From assembly GCA_027310605.1 (NCBI GenBank), contig DAIDAN010000042.1, positions 1 to 5,382 on the forward strand: a stretch of 5,382 nucleotides of DNA. The letters are read 5' to 3'. The notes under the pieces are model-generated. The model worked only from the letters and a program-made list of their open reading frames with translations. It had not been told where the DNA came from and did not search any database. The position numbers and the translations under genes were made by a program. The DNA is from Candidatus Aenigmatarchaeota archaeon. Its GTDB lineage: Archaea > Aenigmatarchaeota > Aenigmatarchaeia > Aenigmatarchaeales > DAIDAN01. Below, piece after piece: positions 1 through 4,980 of this stretch (positions are counted from its first letter, which is position 1; the number at the start of each line of letters is the position of its first letter).

Positions 1-326
1 GCGAAAGAGTATGCAACGATAAAGCCTTTTTTCTTTTTTATCCTTCGCATCGCGGTCTCGAAATTATCAACTGCATTCCTTCCCACGCCCTCGCTCTGCT
101 TGGCTTGGATCGGATAGCCGCCGAGAAGCTGCGGGGTGAAGCCGTCTATTCCCATATCCCCGCTCTTTTTGGCGCTGACCGTGCCAAGGAATTTATTTGC
201 AACAACCCAATTTTGAAATTCAAAAGGCGGAAGCTTTCTTATGTAGATTATGTCGACATTGCCGCGTATCAGGTTTGCGTTTACGCCGCATTCTTTCAGC
301 AGCCGTACCCCGTTATCTTCGAAGCG
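1..326 (-). CDS. PD-(D/E)XK (Mrr-like) restriction endonuclease domain, fragment without a start codon, cut by left edge
   Basis: The minus frame is open for 108 codons, from a TGA at 329-327 to the left edge. Numbering from the first codon after that stop, it shows a nuclease core: LPPFEFQNWVV (32-42, with E36), KKSGDMGIDGF (53-63, with D61), PIQAKQSEGVGRNAVDNFE (72-90, with the Q-x-K pair Q74/K76), then a basic helix and a hydrophobic strand GFIVAYSF (101-108). The order E, G-x-D, Q-x-K is the Mrr-like active-site pattern. This arrangement resembles the C-terminal restriction domain that follows some DNA methyltransferases, a family link I make from memory. No ATG, GTG or TTG precedes the core; the first ATG (155-153) lies inside it and would remove E36. 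The frame overlaps the end of the upstream pilin by 31 nt. The likeliest reading is a gene that lost its 5' part, so a pseudogene. The family is fairly sure, the functional status unknown. Confidence 0.62.
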
Positions 327-769
327 TCAAGCTCGCTTCTCGCTGTCGTAGGGCAGATGTTTTTTGTTTTCAAGATTATTCTATCAATAAGCGAGAAGGT
401 TATGTTGATGCTGCTGTTGTAAAAGGTTTGCGTATCGCCTGAATATAGCGTGATGTTCGGCTCTGCATTCAAATTGTATGACGAGAAGTTTGTCAGGAGA
501 AGCTGTATCCTGAAGTCGGTCAGGTCTTTCGAGCCCGAGTTGTACGCGTACAGCGAAAGCTTGCCTGATGTGCAGTTGTAGCTGACATTGTCTATCGCCA
601 GCCCCGCGGAGGAGCATTGGATGTTGGTGTCGCCTTGCGCTGTTATTGTTGCGGTCCGGCCCGAGGTGAAGCCCAGCGACCAGTTCGCGACAAGGTATAT
701 TAGCGTGAGCGTTATCGAAACCAGAAGCACGCTCGCTATCAGCGGGGACACAGCCTTCCTGTTTTTCAT
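296..769 (-). CDS. archaeal type IV pilin-like protein (class III signal peptide), 157 aa
   Basis: This is a small exported protein, probably a subunit of a type IV pilus-like surface filament. It begins with a short basic stretch, MKNRKAVSPLIASVLL, followed by a hydrophobic helix to about residue 30. That is the class III signal that prepilin peptidase cuts near the A-V-S-P junction, leaving the helix as the assembly spike. The rest is a Ser/Thr/Asn-rich beta-type domain with Cys at 52, 66, 139 and 157 and six N-x-S/T sites (61, 65, 94, 105, 118, 122), suggesting disulfides and N-glycosylation on the cell surface. The C-terminus (CPTTARSELDAS...GYGC) matches the style of the pilin at 4482-4949, so the two look like paralogues with intact ends. 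An ATG at 808 would add 13 residues. I prefer 769 because a TATA-like box sits 27 nt before it and overlaps the longer reading. No specific filament type can be assigned. Confidence 0.82.
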   Translation of the reverse strand: MKNRKAVSPLIASVLLVSITLTLIYLVANWSLGFTSGRTATITAQGDTNIQCSSAGLAIDNVSYNCTSGKLSLYAYNSGSKDLTDFRIQLLLTNFSSYNLNAEPNITLYSGDTQTFYNSSINITFSLIDRIILKTKNICPTTARSELDASKITGYGC

Positions 770-790
770 GATTTTATTTTGAGAATACGG

Positions 791-800
791 ATTAATATAA
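791..800 (-). promoter_or_regulatory. TATA-like box of the pilin gene at 296-769
   Basis: On the minus strand this reads TTATATTAAT. Its centre is about 27 nt before the ATG at 769, so transcription would begin at or beside the start codon. No Shine-Dalgarno sequence precedes that ATG, which suits a leaderless mRNA. The box lies between the left inverted-repeat arm (811-839) and the gene. Assigned from spacing and composition only. Confidence 0.5.
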
Positions 801-810
801 TTTTGCATCA

Positions 811-839
811 GAATGAAGCTGTTTCAGGACGGCCGTTAA
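811..839 (+). repeat. left arm of a perfect 29-bp inverted repeat flanking gatE
   Basis: On the plus strand the arm starts GAATGAAGCTG and ends GGACGGCCGTTAA. Its exact reverse complement is at 2807-2835, so the two arms bracket gatE. The outer edge is sharp, with no match just beyond 811. On the inner side a weaker match continues to about 867, including a shared 11-mer TGCCATAATCG (857-867, complement at 2782-2792). The arm lies in the spacer after gatE and about 10 nt upstream of the pilin TATA-like box. No target-site duplication is visible. It could be a transposon-type end, a recombination site or a regulatory site. Confidence 0.9.
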
Positions 840-879
840 ATTTCTTGCAAACAGATTGCCATAATCGAGTTTCTGAGAT

Positions 880-2727
880 TCATTCTGTAACGCATTTTTC
901 AATCTCCTCTTTCACGATTTTAAGGACTTTTTCCCCTTCCATCTTTCCGCGAACTTCCTTCATCACTTCCCCCATAACAGCCGACACCTTCTTCTCCCTT
1001 GCAAGATGCGGATTTCTTGCAAGGGCATCTTTCACGATACTCCTTAGTTCGCCCTCCGTGACTTTTTTTATTTTCATAACTTCTTCAAACGGCGTGCCTT
1101 TGGAAAGGGCTTCCATAATCATAATGTCGGTGAAGAAGTCCTTTGATATTATTTTGCTTTTTTCAGCCGAAAACATTCTTTCAATAACATCCTCCGAAAT
1201 ATTTTCCACGGGAACGCCTTTCCTTTTCAGGTCTTTCATCACGGACAAAAGAATATTGGCGACAAACACGGGGTTGTATTCGCGCGGCCTGGCCGACAGT
1301 TTCTCGAACAAGCCGAGGTATTCGCTTTTCAACATCTGCCCAGCCATCTGCTTCGGCAAAATCTTTTCCAGCAAGCGCAGCCTCTCCCCTGCGGATTTCG
1401 GCGGCTTTGTTTTTTTGAGAAGTTCCGCAGTGATTTTTATCGCCGTCACATCGGTTTCGGGATACATTCTCGCCGCGCCCGGCAACGGGCGGAGATAGGA
1501 GCTTGTCCCGTCCGGGTTCGCGGCGCGCGTCTCCTCGGGAACGCATTTTATCGACTGCCCCGCCCTTTTCAAAACCGCCTCGCACGCGGTTTCCGCATTC
1601 CCGCCCGCGACTATGAACACCAAGTCGCCGCCGCCCGCCGAAAATTCTTTTCTTAATTTCGCGAAATCGTCCGCAAGAAACGGGAATTTCCCAGCCTCGT
1701 CGCTGTGGATTATTCCGAGCCCGAAAACCCCCGCGTAAGAGGACAGTTCCTTCCCGAAAGTTTTTCCCCCGCAGTCCCTTGCCATCAAGCCCGCGAAGCC
1801 CTTCAATATTCCGGCAAAGACAGTTCCGCCATCTTTTATCGCCTTCTGCATAAGGTTTGATTGCGTATTGATCAGCAATTTCGTGACATCTTTCATCGCA
1901 GGCGCGAGACTTTTTCTTTTTTCCAATTCATGTTTTATTTTTATCAAATCCTGCTGCCTCCTGATTTCATTTTCTATAACCGCTTCTATCGCGCCGAGTT
2001 CCTGCATGCCTTTTATCTCAACCCTTGCCCCGCCTTTTATGGAAACATTGATGTCCTGCCTTATCGCGCCTATTCCGCGCAGCCTGTTTCCGAGGAGCAT
2101 CGTTCCGATATGTTCCGCTGCCTGTTTTGCCTGTTCCGGATTTTTTATGTCCGCTTCCGTGCCTATCTCAATGAGCGGCACGCCGAGCCTGTCAAGCCTG
2201 TATGCCGCGCCCTCGCCCGCGGGCGCTGCGGAGTCCTCCTCCAATGAAAGGCTTGCTATCCTGACGCCGCCGGATTTCGTTTCCATCCTGCCGTTCATGC
2301 CGATGAGCGCGGTTCGCTGGAATCCCGACACGGCGGAGCCGTCCGCAACTACTTTTCTCATCACGAAAATATAGTCAGGTATTGCACAGTTCAGAGCCTT
2401 TGCTATGGAAAGCGCAACCATGAGAGCGTCCCTGTTGATTTCGCGCGGCGGCTCCTCGTCCGCTTCCACGAGGCAGGAAGTCTCAGGATTTATCAGATAG
2501 GAAAATTTCCTTTCGCGCAGGAATTCCTGAAGCGCGGCAGCGTCCATCTTCCCGAGCTCGCCCGCGGAGGGCCTGATTTTTCTTGCTATTGTGATGGGGA
2601 AATCCCTGCTGCGCCTGTTCGGGCAGTTGCAGAAAAGTTTTTTATCGGTGTTGAGCTGTAGATGGATTTCCAGCCCGCACTTGAATCCGATTTTATCGTA
2701 TTTGTTTTTTTCATTTTCTACATCCAT
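880..2727 (-). CDS. gatE: Glu-tRNA(Gln) amidotransferase subunit E (GatE), 615 aa
   Basis: GatE is the tRNA-binding kinase and transamidase subunit of archaeal GatDE. It phosphorylates glutamate on misacylated Glu-tRNA(Gln) and converts it to Gln-tRNA(Gln) with ammonia from GatD, in the cytoplasm. Residues 10-36 (YDKIGFKCGLEIHLQL...LFCNCP) are the GatB/GatE opening with the GLEIH motif. LDRLGVPLIEI (178-188) and RQDINVSIKGGARVEIKG (223-240) belong to the catalytic cradle. Residues of about 270-425 form the AspRS-like insertion that separates GatE from bacterial GatB, ending in the GatE-type SYLRPLPGAARMYPETD (410-426). The helical, YqeY-like tail follows to the end. Length is normal and no frameshift is seen. 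An ATG at 2736 would add three residues; 2727 better fits a TATA-like box about 27 nt upstream. gatD lies just upstream on the same strand, but a 121-nt spacer with its own repeat arm separates them. Confidence 0.97.
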   Translation of the reverse strand: MDVENEKNKYDKIGFKCGLEIHLQLNTDKKLFCNCPNRRSRDFPITIARKIRPSAGELGKMDAAALQEFLRERKFSYLINPETSCLVEADEEPPREINRDALMVALSIAKALNCAIPDYIFVMRKVVADGSAVSGFQRTALIGMNGRMETKSGGVRIASLSLEEDSAAPAGEGAAYRLDRLGVPLIEIGTEADIKNPEQAKQAAEHIGTMLLGNRLRGIGAIRQDINVSIKGGARVEIKGMQELGAIEAVIENEIRRQQDLIKIKHELEKRKSLAPAMKDVTKLLINTQSNLMQKAIKDGGTVFAGILKGFAGLMARDCGGKTFGKELSSYAGVFGLGIIHSDEAGKFPFLADDFAKLRKEFSAGGGDLVFIVAGGNAETACEAVLKRAGQSIKCVPEETRAANPDGTSSYLRPLPGAARMYPETDVTAIKITAELLKKTKPPKSAGERLRLLEKILPKQMAGQMLKSEYLGLFEKLSARPREYNPVFVANILLSVMKDLKRKGVPVENISEDVIERMFSAEKSKIISKDFFTDIMIMEALSKGTPFEEVMKIKKVTEGELRSIVKDALARNPHLAREKKVSAVMGEVMKEVRGKMEGEKVLKIVKEEIEKCVTE

Positions 2728-2749
2728 AAAAACCATCCGTATTGCGAAT

Positions 2750-2759
2750 CATATCATTA
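2750..2759 (-). promoter_or_regulatory. weak TATA-like box of gatE
   Basis: The minus strand reads TAATGATATG, centred about 27 nt before the ATG at 2727, the same distance as for the neighbouring genes. It is less A/T-pure than the other boxes and overlaps the 13-bp motif at 2755-2767, so a factor bound to that motif could block or recruit the basal machinery. Transcription of gatE may also come through from gatD. Confidence 0.35.
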
Positions 2760-2767
2760 CGACTTGA
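2755..2767 (-). promoter_or_regulatory. 13-bp motif TCAWKYCGTAATG, copy before gatE
   Basis: This copy reads TCAAGTCGTAATG on the minus strand, in the direction of gatE, and overlaps the proposed TATA-like box. Three more copies lie in the spacer upstream of gatD (4302-4314, 4318-4330, 4393-4405). Ten of thirteen positions are identical in all four. The position suggests an operator shared by the two subunit genes, but a repeat-derived origin is possible. Confidence 0.4.
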
Positions 2768-2806
2768 TTTTGAAGATACGCCGATTATGGCATTCGCGCA
2801 AACAAC

Positions 2807-2835
2807 TTAACGGCCGTCCTGAAACAGCTTCATTC
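2807..2835 (-). repeat. right arm of a perfect 29-bp inverted repeat flanking gatE
   Basis: This is the exact reverse complement of 811-839. Read on the plus strand it begins TTAACGGCCG and ends AGCTTCATTC. It begins 13 nt after the gatD stop codon and lies 47 nt upstream of the gatE TATA-like box. The weaker inward match runs to about 2782. The outer flank (AATAATG) does not repeat the flank of the left arm, so there is no visible target-site duplication. Confidence 0.9.
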
Positions 2836-2848
2836 AATAATGATTATG

Positions 2849-4231
2849 TCAGTTCAAAAATTCATCGATTCCGCTCCTCTCCGAGATTTCTCCGCGGAGA
2901 TTTTTTCGCATAAGCTCTTTCGCCTTTTCCTTCCCGAAATTTCCGAGCAGCCAGGCGAGCTTTATGAAAGCTGTCTCGGGAAGCATGTCCTCGCAGGGTA
3001 TGACGCCTGTTTCAAGCAAATCCCTGCCTGTGGAATAAACGCTCATGTTCACCCTTCCGTAAATCGTTTGCGATGCCATGCAGACGACAACACCTTTTTC
3101 AACCGCTCTTTTTAATGAATCAAAAAACAGCCTGTTCTTTTCTGTGAATTTGCCAAGCGCATTTATCGGCGCGTGTCCCAGCCCAGTTCCCTCAAGAACC
3201 ATGCCTTTGTATTTTTTCTTGACAAGAAAATTTATCAGGGAAGAATCAACGCAGGGAGATATTTTCACGAACGCGACTTTTTCCTCCATTTTCATTTTCA
3301 TTTTAACCTTTCTTTTTTTATCCTTTCTAACATAATCTTTTTTCAGGAATTCTATCCTGCTGTCCGAATAATTCACGCGCGCCCATGGTTTCGCATTAAT
3401 CGGGCGGAAAGCGTCGCGCCTGCTCGCGTGCATCTTCCTCGATTTGCACGCCGGCAGGATGAGGCAGCTCCCGTCGCTGCTGTTCTCGTGCATGCATATC
3501 GCGACTCCTGAAAAATCAGAATTTGCAATAAAGTACGCGGCGCTCAAGAGATTCTGCGCGGCGTCGGTGCTTCCCCTGTCGCTGCTTCTTTGCGCGCCAA
3601 CGAGGATGACGGGAACCGGAAGGCTCTGCAGCATGAACGCAAGAGCCGCAGAAGTGTAATGCATCGTGTCGGTGCCGTGCGTGATTATTATTCCGTCGGC
3701 GCCGTTCCTAATTTCATTTGCAATCTCCTTTGCAAGTGCCTGATAATGCGAAAACCGCATATCCTCCGAGAACATCGAAAACATGAGCTGCGTCCTGATG
3801 TTCGCCATCTCCTTGAGTTCTGGAAACATCGAAAGCAGGTCTTCCGGGGAAAACGATGAGACAACGCCTCCTGTCCGATAATCAACGCGCGAGGCAATCG
3901 TGCCGCCCGTGTGGAGAATTGATATGGTTGGCTTTGAATTGTCAAACTTCTGTTCCGCTTTTTTGGCGCGCATGCCGAACTCTAAACTTTCCCCCTCCAT
4001 TATTTTCTTCGTCTCCGCGCTTTTTGACTTTTCCATCTTCACGCCCTTCCCGAATCTTATCCCGATGTTGTATCCGCTGTCAAGTTTGATGGCAACAGTG
4101 CCGGGCTCCGTGGAAGGCATAAGCAATCCTTCGAAAATATTTTCCCCTTTTCTTAAAACAACCCTATCACCTATTCCTACCCCGCTTTTTTTGAGCGCCT
4201 TGCGAATTTGCCGCGAATAATCGTTTTTCAT
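2849..4231 (-). CDS. gatD: Glu-tRNA(Gln) amidotransferase subunit D (GatD), 460 aa
   Basis: GatD is the asparaginase-type subunit of archaeal GatDE. It releases ammonia from glutamine or asparagine for use by GatE. Residues of about 14-70 (GIGDRVVLRKGENIFEGLLMP...) match the small beta-barrel N-terminal domain of GatD. An asparaginase N-domain follows from about 101 with HTGGTIAS (107-114), putting the expected nucleophile at T111. ITHGTDTMHYTSAAL (183-197) supplies T187/D188, and SRKMHASRRDAF (264-275) supplies the GatD-type lysine K266. The C-terminal domain runs from about 318 to 430 (MVLEGTGLGH, ASQTIYGRVN). All catalytic landmarks are present, so it should be active. The ATG at 4231 has a good TATA-like box 25 nt upstream and no Shine-Dalgarno, so it is probably leaderless. 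The linker between the two asparaginase lobes (about 297-318) is unusually rich in Lys and Met. gatE follows on the same strand after 121 nt. Confidence 0.97.
   Translation of the reverse strand: MKNDYSRQIRKALKKSGVGIGDRVVLRKGENIFEGLLMPSTEPGTVAIKLDSGYNIGIRFGKGVKMEKSKSAETKKIMEGESLEFGMRAKKAEQKFDNSKPTISILHTGGTIASRVDYRTGGVVSSFSPEDLLSMFPELKEMANIRTQLMFSMFSEDMRFSHYQALAKEIANEIRNGADGIIITHGTDTMHYTSAALAFMLQSLPVPVILVGAQRSSDRGSTDAAQNLLSAAYFIANSDFSGVAICMHENSSDGSCLILPACKSRKMHASRRDAFRPINAKPWARVNYSDSRIEFLKKDYVRKDKKRKVKMKMKMEEKVAFVKISPCVDSSLINFLVKKKYKGMVLEGTGLGHAPINALGKFTEKNRLFFDSLKRAVEKGVVVCMASQTIYGRVNMSVYSTGRDLLETGVIPCEDMLPETAFIKLAWLLGNFGKEKAKELMRKNLRGEISERSGIDEFLN
3287..3304. repeat. hexamer repeat (CATTTT)x3 within gatD
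   Basis: Three perfect tandem copies of CATTTT on the plus strand encode K-M-K-M-K-M at residues 310-315 of GatD. They sit in the basic linker between the two asparaginase lobes. The repeat keeps the reading frame, so copy-number change would only lengthen or shorten the linker by two residues. Confidence 0.85.
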
Positions 4232-4250
4232 ATCAAGAATCTGTTTTTCT

Positions 4251-4261
4251 GATATATTAAT
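4251..4261 (-). promoter_or_regulatory. TATA-like box of gatD
   Basis: The minus strand reads ATTAATATATC, centred about 25 nt before the ATG at 4231, with an A-rich stretch just upstream. It is the best TATA-like box in the window and implies a leaderless gatD mRNA. Two copies of the 13-bp motif lie about 45-75 nt further upstream. Confidence 0.6.
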
Positions 4262-4301
4262 TTGTTGAAAACGATATGGATTTAATTTGAGAACGGCTGT
4301 T

Positions 4302-4330
4302 CATTACGAATTGAAATCATTACGGAATGA
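4302..4330 (-). promoter_or_regulatory. two tandem copies of TCAWKYCGTAATG upstream of gatD
   Basis: On the minus strand the copies read TCATTCCGTAATG (4330-4318) and TCAATTCGTAATG (4314-4302). They share orientation and are spaced 16 nt apart, so they would not sit on exactly the same face of the helix. They lie upstream of the gatD TATA-like box, where archaeal activators commonly bind. The single gatE copy has the same orientation relative to its gene. Function is inferred. Confidence 0.42.
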
Positions 4331-4368
4331 ATTGTCAGACGGACTAAAGAGCGCTTAATAAGCAACAG

Positions 4369-4383
4369 AAAAAGCCGTCCTGA
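4369..4383 (-). terminator. possible T-run terminator of the pilin transcript
   Basis: In the minus direction a G/C-rich stretch (TCAGGACGGC) is followed by five T, then C-T-G-T-T. Archaeal termination often needs only a T-run. It lies about 100 nt after the pilin stop codon. The T-run is short, so this is weak. Confidence 0.2.
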
Positions 4384-4387
4384 TTAT

Positions 4388-4462
4388 GGAACTCAAGCCG
4401 TAATGTTGCGCAGAACAATCATACCAGCGTATCCGAAATTGGTCGTATTATTACGGCGTTCC
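4388..4462. repeat. imperfect inverted repeat (hairpin) after the pilin gene
   Basis: Left arm GGAAC-tcaa-GCCGTAAT (4388-4404) pairs with right arm ATTACGGC-GTTCC (4450-4462): 13 paired bases with a 4-nt bulge and a loop of about 45 nt. Weaker pairing seems to continue outward to about 4379 and 4477. It lies 20 nt past the pilin stop on the minus strand. It could stabilise or end the pilin mRNA, or be a small palindromic repeat element. One copy of the 13-bp motif (4393-4405, TCAAGCCGTAATG on plus) overlaps the left arm. Confidence 0.5.
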
Positions 4463-4481
4463 TGCAAATCAAGTCATATTG

Positions 4482-4949
4482 TCAGCATCCCGAGAAGTCT
4501 ATGCCCGAAGAGCTCACGGAATCCCTTGCGTTCGGACAGCTTGAGGAAACATAAACCGCTGTGATGTTGCAGCCGCCCGGCACCGAGGCGTTCGAGAAAA
4601 AATCTGTTTCCCCGGGATTTAATTTTCCGGCGCCGTTCCCCTGCGCGGTATTGTAAACGCTTGAGGAGCCGCCCTGATTAATCACGGAGAATGTTATGTT
4701 TGTTATCGGCGAGCTCTGGTCCTCGTTGGTGACCCTTATCTTGAGGGTTGCGCTCGTGCCGTTGTAGGACGCGGAATTTATCCTGAGCCTGTAGGCGCAG
4801 TTCAGCGCGGCTGCGGATTTGTCAGAGGTTGACGCCTGCTGCGTTCCCACGAATCCCGTGGAGAAGCTCAATATCAGCCCCGCTATGGTCATGGTGAAAG
4901 CTATGAGAAGCACTGTTGCGATTAGCGGGGAGATGGCTTTTTTTCTCAT
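4482..4949 (-). CDS. archaeal type IV pilin-like protein (class III signal peptide), 155 aa
   Basis: This is a second small surface pilin-like protein. It opens with MRKKAISPLIATVLLIAF, a basic tip followed by a hydrophobic helix to about residue 29, the archaeal pilin N-terminus recognised by prepilin peptidase. The exposed part is rich in Ser, Asn and Gly, with Cys at 51, 127, 138 and 155 and N-x-S/T sites at 63, 84, 120 and 128. Its end (SSSCPNARDSVSSSGIDFSGC) mirrors the pilin at 296-769: Cys-Pro about 17 residues before a terminal Gly-x-Cys or Gly-Cys. An ATG at 4967 would add six residues; 4949 is preferred because a TATA-like box lies 24 nt before it and because the shorter form has the usual basic tip. 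It begins 31 nt after the LamG gene, so co-transcription with that surface protein is possible. The exact filament is unknown. Confidence 0.82.
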   Translation of the reverse strand: MRKKAISPLIATVLLIAFTMTIAGLILSFSTGFVGTQQASTSDKSAAALNCAYRLRINSASYNGTSATLKIRVTNEDQSSPITNITFSVINQGGSSSVYNTAQGNGAGKLNPGETDFFSNASVPGGCNITAVYVSSSCPNARDSVSSSGIDFSGC

Positions 4950-4968
4950 AAAAAGGAATTGGTTCATT

Positions 4969-4977
4969 GATTAATAA
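4969..4977 (-). promoter_or_regulatory. TATA-like box of the pilin gene at 4482-4949
   Basis: The minus strand reads TTTATTAAT, centred about 24 nt before the ATG at 4949. It fits between the LamG stop codon and the pilin. A GATATAA at 4987-4981 is another A/T-rich candidate but is badly spaced for either ATG. Confidence 0.4.
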
Positions 4978-4980
4978 ACC

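Larger units (their letters stand above)
4232..4481. other. 250-nt gene-free spacer between the pilin and gatD, rich in short repeats
   Basis: No convincing gene or known RNA is seen. In the minus direction it holds the end of the pilin transcript, an imperfect hairpin (4388-4462), a T-run after a G/C-rich stretch (4383-4369) that might end pilin transcription, three copies of TCAWKYCGTAATG, and the gatD promoter. It also carries the 10-mer GCCGTCCTGA at 4374-4383, which is the core of the 29-bp inverted repeat around gatE (2813-2822 and, reversed, 824-833). Plus-strand bases of about 4397-4447 align loosely with the minus strand at about 2814-2758, suggesting a shared origin for the two spacers. 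Confidence 0.6.

Noticed and set aside
296..329. Programmed frameshift joining the pilin to the restriction domain
   Set aside because: The pilin tail matches its paralogue up to the stop, no slippery heptamer is seen, and a surface pilin fused to a nuclease makes no biological sense.
327..420. Read-through extension of the restriction frame upstream through the TGA at 329-327
   Set aside because: About 26 more sense codons precede this TGA, but then a TAG and another TGA close the frame, and the residues show no link to a methylase. The pilin frame explains this stretch.
811..839. Left repeat arm as an intrinsic terminator of gatE
   Set aside because: A single arm is not self-complementary beyond CGGCCG and has no T-run after it on the minus strand.
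779..1498. Plus-strand open frame of 239 codons opposite the 3' half of gatE
   Set aside because: Its protein is Ser/Phe/Ile-rich without motifs, typical of the antisense of a real gene. gatE is clearly coding there and the start falls in the spacer by chance.
1181..1585. Minus-strand frame of 134 codons in another phase of gatE
   Set aside because: It is an Arg/Gly-rich off-frame reading fully inside a well-conserved gene.
1861..2374. Two overlapping plus-strand frames of 128 and 168 codons within gatE
   Set aside because: Both are antisense shadows of the conserved GatE catalytic region, with no start signals and no recognisable domain.
802..2844. Target-site duplication expected if the 29-bp repeats were transposon ends
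   Set aside because: The flanks (TTGCATCA before 811, AATAATGA after 2835) do not match as direct repeats of any plausible length.
3688..3945. Minus-strand 85-codon frame within gatD
   Set aside because: It is an off-phase reading of the asparaginase lobe, rich in Arg and Ser, with no independent signal.
4232..4481. C/D-box guide RNA or tRNA in the long spacer
   Set aside because: No proper C and D box pair with spacing was found, and no tRNA-like T-loop or CCA end is present on either strand.
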